Assembly: GCA_027003075.1 (NCBI GenBank)
Contig: JALWYV010000016.1
Span: forward strand, 1-64,000
Source: Caldifarciminota bacterium
GTDB lineage: Bacteria > Hydrothermota > Hydrothermia > LBFQ01
Reading direction: 5' to 3'
Length of the DNA stretch: 64,000 bases
In this document: positions 51,855 to 60,627 of the stretch, in pieces
How positions within the stretch are numbered: position 1 is the first letter of the stretch
Layout of the letters: every line of letters starts with the position of its first letter
The notes under the pieces: generated by a model
What the model saw: only the letters and a program-made list of their open reading frames with translations
What the model was told of the DNA's origin: nothing
Database searches by the model: none
Position numbers and translations under genes: made by a program

Positions 51855-52091
51855 CTATCCGCCACGCTTTTCCAGAAGATCTATCTGCTGCCGCAGGGAT
51901 ATGAGGAGTATGGAGGACTGTTTCTTTATATCTTCGTCCTTTATGTTGCTGGCCAGTTCATCCTTCAGGTTCAGGACCAGATCGGAGAAGATCTCCAGCA
52001 ATCCCGCGTAGTAATCCCGGGTAGATATTTCGTTCTTCTTCTTCCTGTTTATGAGGGTGTTCAGCTTATCTCTGAGATCCTTTGCCGACAT
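51855..52091 (-). CDS. small helical protein downstream of a Roadblock gene
   Basis: 78 residues, entirely helical and charged (L-R-D-K-L-N-T-L-I-N-R-K-K-K at the start, L-L-I-S-L-R-Q-Q-I-D-L-L-E near the end). No family recognised. It lies 12 nt downstream of the Roadblock fusion gene, with an AGGGGG site, and is followed by a strong terminator, so it is the second and last gene of the unit. A role as partner of the Roadblock protein is inferred from position. Confidence 0.6.
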   Translation of the reverse strand: MSAKDLRDKLNTLINRKKKNEISTRDYYAGLLEIFSDLVLNLKDELASNIKDEDIKKQSSILLISLRQQIDLLEKRGG

Positions 52092-52103
52092 GGCTTACCC
52101 CCT

Positions 52104-53054
52104 TTATATCATCTCGGTTTCCTTTGCAGCAGCCTCGCGTATATCGTCAAGGGCCTTGCGCACCTTCATGAAGATCAAGCCGGTGTTGGCGTCCTTGTCG
52201 GTCAGTATGCCCATCACGAGGTCACCGAGCGGGTAGAGGAATATTTTCCCTTTATCGGCCACTATAAGGATCTCGGACGTGTTTCCGAGGTCTGCGTCCC
52301 GCACGGAGCTCTCAGAAAGCGCTACGATGGCCGATGAGATAGCCGCCTGGATCTCGGGGTCGTAATTATAGGATGAGTAGTACGCTATGGGAAGGCCGTC
52401 CGGTGTTGCCACAACCACCCCGATCGTATCGGGGGATTCCTCAACGAGCTTCTTTAAAAGTTCGTGCAGCTTGCTCTGCATATCGTACCTCCTTTCTGGT
52501 TGTTGTCTTACCTCCAGAAAGTCTGGATATTCCTTCAGGGTCACCAGAACCATGTACCTTACAAAATCTCCGTTGAAACACGACGAGAGTGGAACTCTCT
52601 TTATGGGTACCCACATTCCGACACCGAACCTTTTCGCAATGTACTTTATGAACTTTCCGGGTAGATCGGATATATTTTCCGGTATTCCCCGTACCCTGAT
52701 GAAGAGATCATCCGAAGGTAGCTCATCCCCAAAGTACACCATCTCGTCCAGAATCGTGGCAACGTAAAGCACAAGCAAATCTAACGGAAGTATAGCCTCG
52801 CTTACCTTGACCTCCTCGTTAATGAACTCTATAAACGCTTCCTCCCTGGTCAGAATGCTGGACATCAGACCAACGATATCAACGGGGTCGTCAATTGTTT
52901 CTCCGTTTAAACTTGCCTCAACTATGTACCCGGATCTCACCCCTATATCAAGGGTACATTCGGAGGATGATATACGGAACTTTCCACTCTCCCGCGGAGC
53001 AAGGAAGATATCAAACATCTCAGATGCGTTGAAAGTTCTTCCTCCGGAACTCAT
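52104..53054 (-). CDS. DUF4388-like N-terminus fused to Roadblock/LC7 domain
   Basis: 316 residues. Residues 1-110 resemble the DUF4388-like start of the GTPase fusion at 25.3-26.4 kb (short strands, E-A-S-L-N-G-E near 43-49). A middle part (about 110-185) is unassigned. Residues 192-310 are a Roadblock domain: L-H-E-L-L-K-K-L-V-E-E-S-P-D-T-I-G-V-V-V-A-T-P-D-G-L-P-I-A-Y in outline, then I-L-I-V-A-D-K-G-K-I-F-L-Y. There is no GTPase part, so it may pair with a GTPase encoded elsewhere, possibly the one at 25.3 kb. TATAAT at 53064-53069 ends 9 nt before the ATG. Confidence 0.75.
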   Translation of the reverse strand: MSSGGRTFNASEMFDIFLAPRESGKFRISSSECTLDIGVRSGYIVEASLNGETIDDPVDIVGLMSSILTREEAFIEFINEEVKVSEAILPLDLLVLYVATILDEMVYFGDELPSDDLFIRVRGIPENISDLPGKFIKYIAKRFGVGMWVPIKRVPLSSCFNGDFVRYMVLVTLKEYPDFLEVRQQPERRYDMQSKLHELLKKLVEESPDTIGVVVATPDGLPIAYYSSYNYDPEIQAAISSAIVALSESSVRDADLGNTSEILIVADKGKIFLYPLGDLVMGILTDKDANTGLIFMKVRKALDDIREAAAKETEMI

Positions 53055-53399
53055 ACAGCAATTATTATATACTGGACCACTCCTTTTGTGGGGAGATAGT
53101 TGTAAATTTAGCGAGGTTAACCTTTATGCCGGATGTAATAATCCGTGCCCAGCGTATCATCGAAAAACCTACGTCCCTTGATGCCCAGACGGTATTACGT
53201 TAACGAAACTTATGTATGAAGCGATATCACAAGTTTCTGGAAGCCGGGGTTGCAATTCTCGCGCTGTTATAGACCTTTAATTTATCCTCCAACCCCCCAC
53301 AACCTGTATCAATGATAGAGTATACCTCTGCAATGTGCTCCGTGTCAATGAAAACAGATACCTTTCATCCACGGAAACCACTAAGATGGGATAGAGAGG
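53055..53399 (-). other. 345-base intergenic region
   Basis: Holds the minus-strand promoter (53064-53069) of the Roadblock fusion gene at its left end. I find no convincing gene, RNA, repeat or terminator in the rest. A short open minus-strand stretch near 53280-53375 has no start signal or recognisable motif. It may be decayed DNA or an unrecognised regulatory region. Confidence 0.4.
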
Positions 53400-54560
53400 T
53401 CACCGCCTGATATATCCGGTGCCGCATCCAAGCACTACCCTTCCTTTTCTGGGAGGAACCCTCCTGCCGGCCTTATCGTAGTATCCACAGAGACTCTTAT
53501 GAGTATCCAGACTTTCAACCGTGCCGTCCGTACTGACCTTTAGCAATACTATGGAGGGTTTTCCAGATGCGTCCGTGGTGTACGCGATGTAAAGCGCTCC
53601 GTTGTACAGGTTTGCTACCGGATAGTAGGTGTTTCCGATAAAAGGTAGATGGTCGTCTATAGGAAAGGTGTTCCACGAACGGAGATCCTCCGTGTACATC
53701 ATCCTGAGTCTGAATGTTCCCCGAGAGTTGTCCGACCACACCACGTACGTGGGCGTTCCAACGACCAGATCAACGTTGGTGACCTTACCCACACCCTCAG
53801 CTAACTTGTTGCATGAGAAAAGAAGGGATGTATCGGATGTACAAACGACTACGTCCCGGTTGTTCCTCGGTCCCGATACTCCGGCCACCACTATCCTGTC
53901 TCCTATGAAGCCTATATCGTAGGGCATCCCCGAAGGCAGGACTTCACCGTAGTGCCAGAGTGAGCCGTCGTACCTCAGAACGTACCCGCCGCTCTCTATA
54001 TCCCACGAGGACGCAAGAATGTACATATCACCGTCCGGAGACAGGAAGATGGGTGAGTTGTGAGCCACGTAAGGTGTGGGGATCGTTCCCTTCAGGGTAT
54101 CCGTTCCACCGATGGGTATCCTGTAGAACTGTATCTCCGGCCCCGATATCTCATAGACGAAGGTCAGGTAGAGGGTGTCTCCTAGAAGCAACAGGGAAGG
54201 TTCATCTTCCCCGAACCCGTTAGAGTCCACGACCAGAACGGTATTCCACGTTCTTCCTCCGTCGTAGGAGGCCGCCACCGTAATGGCCGAATCTCCGAAG
54301 TGGTAGTACCCCGCGTACATTGTGTCTCCACTACAGACTATGCTGCTTTCGGAACCGTGGTTGTCCCCTGATACGAAAAGAGCAGCGTCCGTTATGTTCC
54401 AGAAGTACAACTTCCTCTCGGGACAACCCCCATGGTAGAGGAGATAAAGCTTGCCGTTACAGGAGAAGAGGGTCTGCGGCTGATAATCGCTCTCAACGGG
54501 GGCGAAGCCGTCGGCGTAAGTGGAGGTGTAGTTACACCCGCCAAGTATCAGAGGGATCAT
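53400..54560 (-). CDS. lipoprotein with BNR-like propeller repeats
   Basis: 386 residues. The start M-I-P-L-I-L-G-G-C gives a lipobox (Cys9) after an extremely short hydrophobic run. The body is all beta with BNR/Asp-box echoes (A-S-Y-D-G-G-R-T-W, T-E-D-L-R-S-W) and Y-L-L-Y-H-type strands, probably a propeller. The last ~30 residues (Y-D-K-A-G-R-R-V then G-Y-I-R-R) look like a shortened form of the sorting tail of other proteins here. TAAAAT at 54570-54575 ends 9 nt before the ATG. Confidence 0.68.
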   Translation of the reverse strand: MIPLILGGCNYTSTYADGFAPVESDYQPQTLFSCNGKLYLLYHGGCPERKLYFWNITDAALFVSGDNHGSESSIVCSGDTMYAGYYHFGDSAITVAASYDGGRTWNTVLVVDSNGFGEDEPSLLLLGDTLYLTFVYEISGPEIQFYRIPIGGTDTLKGTIPTPYVAHNSPIFLSPDGDMYILASSWDIESGGYVLRYDGSLWHYGEVLPSGMPYDIGFIGDRIVVAGVSGPRNNRDVVVCTSDTSLLFSCNKLAEGVGKVTNVDLVVGTPTYVVWSDNSRGTFRLRMMYTEDLRSWNTFPIDDHLPFIGNTYYPVANLYNGALYIAYTTDASGKPSIVLLKVSTDGTVESLDTHKSLCGYYDKAGRRVPPRKGRVVLGCGTGYIRR

Positions 54561-54606
54561 GGTACGAGTATTTTAACGGGTTTTCTTCCGGGCAACTACG
54601 GAAAGC

Positions 54607-57600
54607 TCACCTCCTTCCCACTACGGCAAACCACTTGTTTACGGTCATATCCCCTGCTCTGACTCTCAGGAGGTACACGCCCACCGGGAGGGTGGGAAGG
54701 GTCCTCTCGTAAACGGTGGCACCGTTAAAGGTCCTGCTCTCGTGGAGTACCCGCCTGTACTTGAGGTCAAACACCTCTATGGTAACCGTCGTGGGTTCCC
54801 CCACGATTATCCGGATCTTACCGTGATCCTTAACCGGGCTCGGATAGACATAAACGTTCTCCGGAGAGAGAAGAGGGACGTCCAGAACATACAGTTCCTT
54901 AGTCTGGGATACCCCAAACACGTACCGGTTGTACGCCTTAACCCTTACGCTGTACTTTCCGGCCTCAAGATCGTCCGTCCTGAGCCACACGCTGACCGTC
55001 TCTACCGGTTCGTCGTATACGCCGTCAACCGCCCTCATTTCGGCACTGTCCCTGTCCCCGATCAGGAGTACGGCGTGGGTTATGGGATGGTCGGACGTCG
55101 CCACGGCTATGGCCTTTACGCTATCCCGGTTTCCGACGAACACGGTCTCCGGCTTCATCTCAACCCACCTCACGTTCACGTTCGTTTCTCCCACTATCTG
55201 GAAGGTGAAGGTATGGGGTACGAGGGTGTTCCCGGAGAGGTCCTGAAGGAGGCTTACACTCACCGTAACCATGGAATCCCACGGCAGGGGATCGGAGAAG
55301 GAAAGTCTCAGGGTGTAAGGGGTGTTCCAGCTACGGGAGAAGGAAACGGGAGAGGTGCCGACCACCACACTCACGGCGGAGGAGGGAAAGACGGTGGTAT
55401 CCATAGGTTCCGTGAAGGTTATCTTTACGTCCGTGTAGGGAGATACGGCCATTTCGCCGTTGGCCGGTTCCGTGAAGGAGACCCTGGGACGGACGGTGTC
55501 GTGTACGATCAGGATAATGGAGTCCACGTTCTGGGTGTTGGCGAGATCGTAGGCTATGGCTCTTACGATGAAGGTGTCTGAGGGCAGTTCAGATACATCC
55601 ACGCACGTGGTATCCGAGGCGACGTAAGGAAGACTCTTACAGGATAGAGGGGCATGGTAAGTCTCGCTGCCCACTATCCACGACGCCATGAGTATGCCGG
55701 AGTTATCCCAGACAGCCGCCTTCAGGGGTGACGTGATGGGATGGTAAAGTACGAGGGTATCGTTGGGAGGGGCCACTATGTCAACGTTGGGGGGTATATT
55801 GTCATAGGTGGATCCCACCTGAAAGACCACGGTCTTCGGTATAAGGGAACGGTTGAAGGTGTCCCTTATGGAGGAGTTGAACCGTACCGTCACTACCTCT
55901 GAAGGAAGGAAGGCGCTTATAGGTCTTATCACACAGTTCTTCAGGGTAGGACAGAATACGCTAAAGGAGTGGGATCCGGAGGAGGATCCGAGCAGGCTCA
56001 CTCCCCCGGCCACGGTGGTCGTGTCCATGGGTTTGGTGAAGAGGACGCTCATGGCGAAGTTCCTCGGGACCCCTATATCTCCACTATCGGGTACGGTCAT
56101 GTCAACACGGGGAGAGAGCGTATCCTCCTCAATCGTTCTGAAGGTTACCACCTTCGGATAGAGGGGCTGGCTGAAGGTGTCCTGAATACCGGCCGTAAGG
56201 CTGACCGTTATGTTAGTCGCCGGAGGGAAGTCCCCGAGGGGATCAAGGACGCACATGTTGGGGAAGGGACAGGAGACCGTGAATGGATAGTTCACCGTTC
56301 CGTCCGTTATGTCCACCGTATAGGTGTTCACGGTCGCGGGATCTATGGCCGTGGAGAACCATACCCCTATGTTAGCGTTGAGGGGGACGTTTATCTCTCC
56401 GCTGTCCGGCTGGGTAAATATCACACGGGGACGATCGGGAAGTAACCTGAAACTCAGAGAGATGCGAGAAGCGGGAGCGAGGGGGACACCGGCCGTATCC
56501 GTTATGAAGCCCGTAAGCCTCACCTGTATGGAGTCGTTCCCGGAGGCGTTGACTATCAGATAGCACGTGGAACCCGTACAGAAGGAGGACGTGGAAACGG
56601 GCATCCTGACCGAACCGTACCCGATGACCTCCGTACCGTACTGGAAGGTTACGGGATCCATAGCCTTGGAGAAGACGAATACGAGGGTGTCGTACGCCAG
56701 TATCACGGTATCCGAAGGATACGAGCTGAGGGTGGGGGCGAGCGTATCGTCCACGTAGAGGGGAGTAACCGCGAAGGATTCGGATAGACACGGGTAGATG
56801 GTGTCCGATATGAGCGGTGAGAACGTGGATGCCGTCAGAACGGGCGTCCCTCTCGTCAGGGAGAAGGAGTTCCAGGTCCGTACGTTATGCCGTACGAAAG
56901 TCGTATCCGTAAGGTCAAAGTTTGTATACACGAACCTCAGATAGCCGGAAGAGACCGTCCTTCCGACCACCGCGTAGTGTCCGGGAGAAAATTCAGCACC
57001 ACCGCCCACGTATCCGTCGCCGGACGGGGTGAATCCTTTTAGTGAGGTATCTCCCGACGATAGGGATATGGGTACGATCTGTGCAAAGGAAGCGGAAGTC
57101 AGGTCGGTAGATGTGATAAGTATCCCTTCCGACGACACACCGATATCCGTAAGGGTACCGGAGGAGTCCATGTAAAAAGCCGAAGGCGTGCCGTCGTAGA
57201 TGATAAAAGCGGGGTAAGGACGGGTACCCGTATTCACCGTAAGGCCCACTGCCAGACCCCCCGAAGGTAGTTTAACTAATTTCAGGATGGAGGGATCGTG
57301 TACGTACCACCCGGAAGGGAGCGCCAGAGATACGGTGCTGTCGTATGACAGAAAGCCGCCGGAGACCGAAAGGAACGTTAAAAAGACCGTGTCCAGAGGA
57401 TCGGAAGTGTGGGCTACGACCACATTACCTCCGGGGATCGTACGTACGGCGTACCTTACACCTCCGGAGTGGTAAGTGGGAAAACTCAGGGTGCTTATCG
57501 GCGTTAACCCGGATACGGACGCCACTCCCACGCTCACCCTCAGGGTATCTCCCCACGCGACCACCACGGTGTCCCCGGCCAGGAGGTCGGCGTCGGATCT

Positions 57601-57963
57601 CGCGCCGAGGTTTACCATTAGTACGCCGGATAGAGAGGTATCTGAGAGTAAGATACCCTCCGGATCAAAGGCTATTACCCTACCTTCCCGTACCTTCAGG
57701 CTCTGGAAACGCAGGGTTAACGGATAAGAGGGAACACCGCACGCACTCACCAGGTTGCCCACGGGGTCCATCTTAACGAACTTAACCGACGCAGCAGCAC
57801 TATCGTACGCCCCGATCAGCACGTTGGCCGATGAGAGTACACCCACATCTACTGCAGTAAAGATTCCCCCCGTAGAGGGATACACCTCGTACACCTTGAC
57901 GTGGGCGTTCAGATTCCCCGCCAGTATTCCAGAGATCAAAATCAAACCCAATAACTTTCTCAT
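54607..57963 (-). CDS. giant surface protein with Ig-like (Big_5) repeats and Por sorting domain
   Basis: 1118 residues. A classical signal peptide (M-R-K-L-L-G-L-I-L-I-S, cut near 20) is followed by a ~380-residue beta region, then at least four Big_5-type Ig-like domains, each opening with a 'F-x-x-P-x-x-G-x-x-x-V' strand and a 'F-S/T-x-x-M/I-D-x-x-T' strand (for example G-E-I-N-V-P-L-N-A-N, F-T-K-P-M-D-T-T-T, F-T-E-P-M-D-T-T). The C-terminal ~85 residues are the best type IX-like sorting domain in the window: Y-V-Y-P-S-P-V-K-D-H-G-K-I, V-F-D-L-K-Y-R-R-V and L-P-V-G-V-Y-L-L-R-V. It is translated 4 nt overlapping the PorQ-like gene. Confidence 0.82.
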   Translation of the reverse strand: MRKLLGLILISGILAGNLNAHVKVYEVYPSTGGIFTAVDVGVLSSANVLIGAYDSAAASVKFVKMDPVGNLVSACGVPSYPLTLRFQSLKVREGRVIAFDPEGILLSDTSLSGVLMVNLGARSDADLLAGDTVVVAWGDTLRVSVGVASVSGLTPISTLSFPTYHSGGVRYAVRTIPGGNVVVAHTSDPLDTVFLTFLSVSGGFLSYDSTVSLALPSGWYVHDPSILKLVKLPSGGLAVGLTVNTGTRPYPAFIIYDGTPSAFYMDSSGTLTDIGVSSEGILITSTDLTSASFAQIVPISLSSGDTSLKGFTPSGDGYVGGGAEFSPGHYAVVGRTVSSGYLRFVYTNFDLTDTTFVRHNVRTWNSFSLTRGTPVLTASTFSPLISDTIYPCLSESFAVTPLYVDDTLAPTLSSYPSDTVILAYDTLVFVFSKAMDPVTFQYGTEVIGYGSVRMPVSTSSFCTGSTCYLIVNASGNDSIQVRLTGFITDTAGVPLAPASRISLSFRLLPDRPRVIFTQPDSGEINVPLNANIGVWFSTAIDPATVNTYTVDITDGTVNYPFTVSCPFPNMCVLDPLGDFPPATNITVSLTAGIQDTFSQPLYPKVVTFRTIEEDTLSPRVDMTVPDSGDIGVPRNFAMSVLFTKPMDTTTVAGGVSLLGSSSGSHSFSVFCPTLKNCVIRPISAFLPSEVVTVRFNSSIRDTFNRSLIPKTVVFQVGSTYDNIPPNVDIVAPPNDTLVLYHPITSPLKAAVWDNSGILMASWIVGSETYHAPLSCKSLPYVASDTTCVDVSELPSDTFIVRAIAYDLANTQNVDSIILIVHDTVRPRVSFTEPANGEMAVSPYTDVKITFTEPMDTTVFPSSAVSVVVGTSPVSFSRSWNTPYTLRLSFSDPLPWDSMVTVSVSLLQDLSGNTLVPHTFTFQIVGETNVNVRWVEMKPETVFVGNRDSVKAIAVATSDHPITHAVLLIGDRDSAEMRAVDGVYDEPVETVSVWLRTDDLEAGKYSVRVKAYNRYVFGVSQTKELYVLDVPLLSPENVYVYPSPVKDHGKIRIIVGEPTTVTIEVFDLKYRRVLHESRTFNGATVYERTLPTLPVGVYLLRVRAGDMTVNKWFAVVGRR

Positions 57964-59570
57964 CTGCTGTACCTCCTGTAGAGGGCGGACAGTTTCTCGT
58001 ACACCCTGCGGTACTTCTCGTTGTTCGGCATGAGCTCGTACGCCACCTCCGCGTGGGCGTACGCTCCGAGGATATCTCCCTTCTGGAACATCTCAAGGGC
58101 CCTCATATAGTGGTACTCCGCCTGCTTTCTCAGGTTTTCGTTTACCTTCTGAAGGAGACTGACCCCTTTGGGGTCCTGAGTGAGGTCAAGGTACATCTCC
58201 AGGTAGGCCCGGGCTTTAGCCCATTCCTTTCGTTTCATGTTCACCATGGCAGAGTCCAGATAGACACCGGCCTTCTTCTTTATCCTCATAATGAGGGCTA
58301 TCTTCTGAGGAGATTCGGGTAATGTTTTAACCAGTTCGTAGGCCTCCATGTACTTCCCGGCGTCTATTAGACTATCGGCCTTGCGAATACTGCGGTCGGC
58401 GTATATATCAAGGGCTTTCGTCTTCACCTGCTTTACCTTCCTTCGTTGCTTTAACCTCCGATTTATACGTGCTTCAATCTCCTTGAAGAGCTTTACCGCT
58501 CTCGGATCGTCCGGAAACTCCCGAACGAACTCCAGAGCCTCGGCGTAGGCGTCAGCGTACATTCTGTTCCTGAGGAAAGCGTTTATACGTTTTATATACC
58601 TTTCCTTCTTCTTTTTAACGACCTCCCGTTTTAAACTGTCCAGAAGAATCTCCACCTCCGGAGACGAGTGGAAGACTGCTGCCATTTCAACCATCTTTAA
58701 CGCCCTCTCCGGATCCTTCTCCCTTCTGGCACGCTTTATGAGTTCCTGGGCTTTCATCTCGGCCTCCATCTCCATTTTCGCTATCTGCTGCTTTATATCC
58801 TTCAGTTCCCTCTCGTGGCGGGCGACTTTCACCTCAAGAGTCCCTATCCTCTCCTCTATACCCCTCTGGGCTCCCCAGAAGAAGGTCATACCCACAAGAT
58901 GCGAGCTGAGACCGTAATAGGCGTGGGTGTACTGGTATTTGAACCTCAGGGGTCCCACGCCGAGCGAGAGGCCAAGGGCTATGTACCTGTAGGCCGGAAC
59001 CAGTTCAAGATCAAGTACGGATAATCTCTTTCCAAGGTACAGGCCCGCATCTAAGTCCATATCTCCGAAGAATCTTAAGAAACCACCCATCCTGAACCCC
59101 TCCGGCATGTACAGGTACCCACCGGCAAAGGTCTCCGGTACGGGTACGACGCTCCCTATTCCGAGGTTACTTACCCTGAGTATTGCCCGTCCGGCGTTGA
59201 AGGATCCGTAGGCCATTACGTTCGCTGTTATTGCCCAATCCGCATAGGAGTGAATTCTGGAGAACATGAACCCCGGTCCTACACCGAATACCCAGCCCGC
59301 ACTTCCCGGCGTGGCCGTAGTGTACATTCCCTCCATACCCACGAAGGACGCGGAATAGCTTCCTACGTTCTTGCCCGATTCGTCCCTTAACTCCATATTG
59401 CTCAGATATCCAACCTTTGATGAGACGGACAGCCTGTCAAACTGGACGTAAGTTTCCTCCTGTCTGTACCCCGCAAAGTGTTCCCTGTGAAGGACCGTGA
59501 GGCTGCGGGGTATCGTATAAAATCTCTCAGCTCCGGTGCCGAGATTCCAGAAAATAAAACCCATTGGCAT
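57960..59570 (-). CDS. PorQ/PorV-like outer-membrane barrel fused to TPR region
   Basis: 536 residues. Residues 1-245 are strand-rich with PorQ/PorV-like features: an N-terminal G-T-G-A-E-R, L-S-V-S-S-K-V-G-Y-L, G-S-Y-S-A-S-F-V-G-M, and a long run of Gly/aromatic strands with V-S-N-L-G-I-G-S. Residues 250-290 are coiled coil and 290-536 are TPR-like helix pairs (A-D-A-Y-A-E-A-L-E-F-V-R-E-F-P-D-D, A-L-E-M-F-Q-K-G-D-I-L-G-A-Y). PorV/PorQ shuttle cargo in type IX secretion; the TPR fusion is unusual. TATAAT at 59579-59584 lies 8 nt before the ATG. It leads the operon with the giant sorted protein. Confidence 0.62.
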   Translation of the reverse strand: MPMGFIFWNLGTGAERFYTIPRSLTVLHREHFAGYRQEETYVQFDRLSVSSKVGYLSNMELRDESGKNVGSYSASFVGMEGMYTTATPGSAGWVFGVGPGFMFSRIHSYADWAITANVMAYGSFNAGRAILRVSNLGIGSVVPVPETFAGGYLYMPEGFRMGGFLRFFGDMDLDAGLYLGKRLSVLDLELVPAYRYIALGLSLGVGPLRFKYQYTHAYYGLSSHLVGMTFFWGAQRGIEERIGTLEVKVARHERELKDIKQQIAKMEMEAEMKAQELIKRARREKDPERALKMVEMAAVFHSSPEVEILLDSLKREVVKKKKERYIKRINAFLRNRMYADAYAEALEFVREFPDDPRAVKLFKEIEARINRRLKQRRKVKQVKTKALDIYADRSIRKADSLIDAGKYMEAYELVKTLPESPQKIALIMRIKKKAGVYLDSAMVNMKRKEWAKARAYLEMYLDLTQDPKGVSLLQKVNENLRKQAEYHYMRALEMFQKGDILGAYAHAEVAYELMPNNEKYRRVYEKLSALYRRYSR

Positions 59571-59613
59571 ACGATAGAATTATACAGAAGTAAACGTATC
59601 TTTACAACCGGGT

Positions 59614-60624
59614 TTAATAAACCGCCATTATCAGGCTCTCATCGGTGTAAGGTAGCACGTCAAATAGATAGACTTTATCAGGTTTTGTGTGACTAAACCC
59701 TTTCAACCTCTCCGCATCCGTACCTATAAGAACGGCTCGCTTTCCAACCTCAAGAACCTCGCTGTCTTTCACCCTGTCCACGTGTACGACCACGAAGTCG
59801 TACATCTCCCGGTTCACCATAAGAAACGCACCCGGATCCATCGCCCGGATATCCGGATGTACACTCATGGCCTCCGCCGTCTCCATGAACTCCTTCACGG
59901 GCATACCCCTCCGGTCAACGTAGGTAGTTATACGTGTAGGGGGAACGTACAACCCCGTCATAAAGGCCACAACTTTTCCGCCGAGAGTCCGACGGAGAAC
60001 GCGCCATATAGCCGGCAGTACGTTCAGGTTGTCCGGATACTCCCCGTAGGGGGTGACTTTGAACGTCTCCCTTCCGGCTCTGAATACCCTGAACATCTCT
60101 CCTCTTCCCCCTGTTATATGCTCTCCGAAGGTTCCGACGGACCACCATACTCCCACTATCTCCGGTATCCTGTCCATTATCTGGAAGGTGAGACGTTTTA
60201 CGAATACGGGTTTGCGCAGGTTAAGGCTCAGAACGACCCCGCTATCGTTCCCCACGAGGGTAAGACTTACCAGCTTACCTCTGCCCTTTTCGGCGTCCCA
60301 TACGCTCAGGGGGGCGGGGGCCATAACTGCGTTTATTTTCCGTATGAGGGAACTGAGGGCCGGTTCAAGTATCGGACACTCGTCCACACCGAAGACGAAC
60401 CCCCTCTCAAGCGTGTACCCTATTATCAGGTTACCCGGTTCCGGCTTCCTTACGTGGAACACGACTCTTCCCCTGTACCCCCTGTCCTTTGGGGAGGCCA
60501 CCACCTCAACGGGTACGCCCAGCACCCTCTCTACCCTCTTCGCCTTCTCCTTGAGGGTTTCCTTGTAGGGTTTATCCTGAAACTTACAAACGGGACACTG
60601 ACCGAAGAATTTACAGAAAGGCAA
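59614..60624 (-). CDS. RlmD/TrmA-like Fe-S protein lacking methyltransferase motifs
   Basis: 336 residues. The start M-P-F-C-K-F-F-G-Q-C-P-V-C-K-F (C4, C10, C13) and a later D-E-C-P-I-L match the four 4Fe-4S ligands of RlmD-type (RumA) uracil-5-methyltransferases; Y-R-G-R-V-V-F-H-V also fits the family. But the expected SAM motif I (D-x-F-C-G-x-G) reads V-A-F-M-T-G-L-Y-V, the D-P-P-R site reads H-V-D-R, and the catalytic S-C reads G-T before a retained end V-Y-L-F-D-V-L-P-Y-T-D-E. So it is probably a non-catalytic relative. Start is TTG 60624, 3 nt after the lamin-tail gene. Confidence 0.7.
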   Translation of the reverse strand: MPFCKFFGQCPVCKFQDKPYKETLKEKAKRVERVLGVPVEVVASPKDRGYRGRVVFHVRKPEPGNLIIGYTLERGFVFGVDECPILEPALSSLIRKINAVMAPAPLSVWDAEKGRGKLVSLTLVGNDSGVVLSLNLRKPVFVKRLTFQIMDRIPEIVGVWWSVGTFGEHITGGRGEMFRVFRAGRETFKVTPYGEYPDNLNVLPAIWRVLRRTLGGKVVAFMTGLYVPPTRITTYVDRRGMPVKEFMETAEAMSVHPDIRAMDPGAFLMVNREMYDFVVVHVDRVKDSEVLEVGKRAVLIGTDAERLKGFSHTKPDKVYLFDVLPYTDESLIMAVY

Positions 60625-60627
60625 GGT

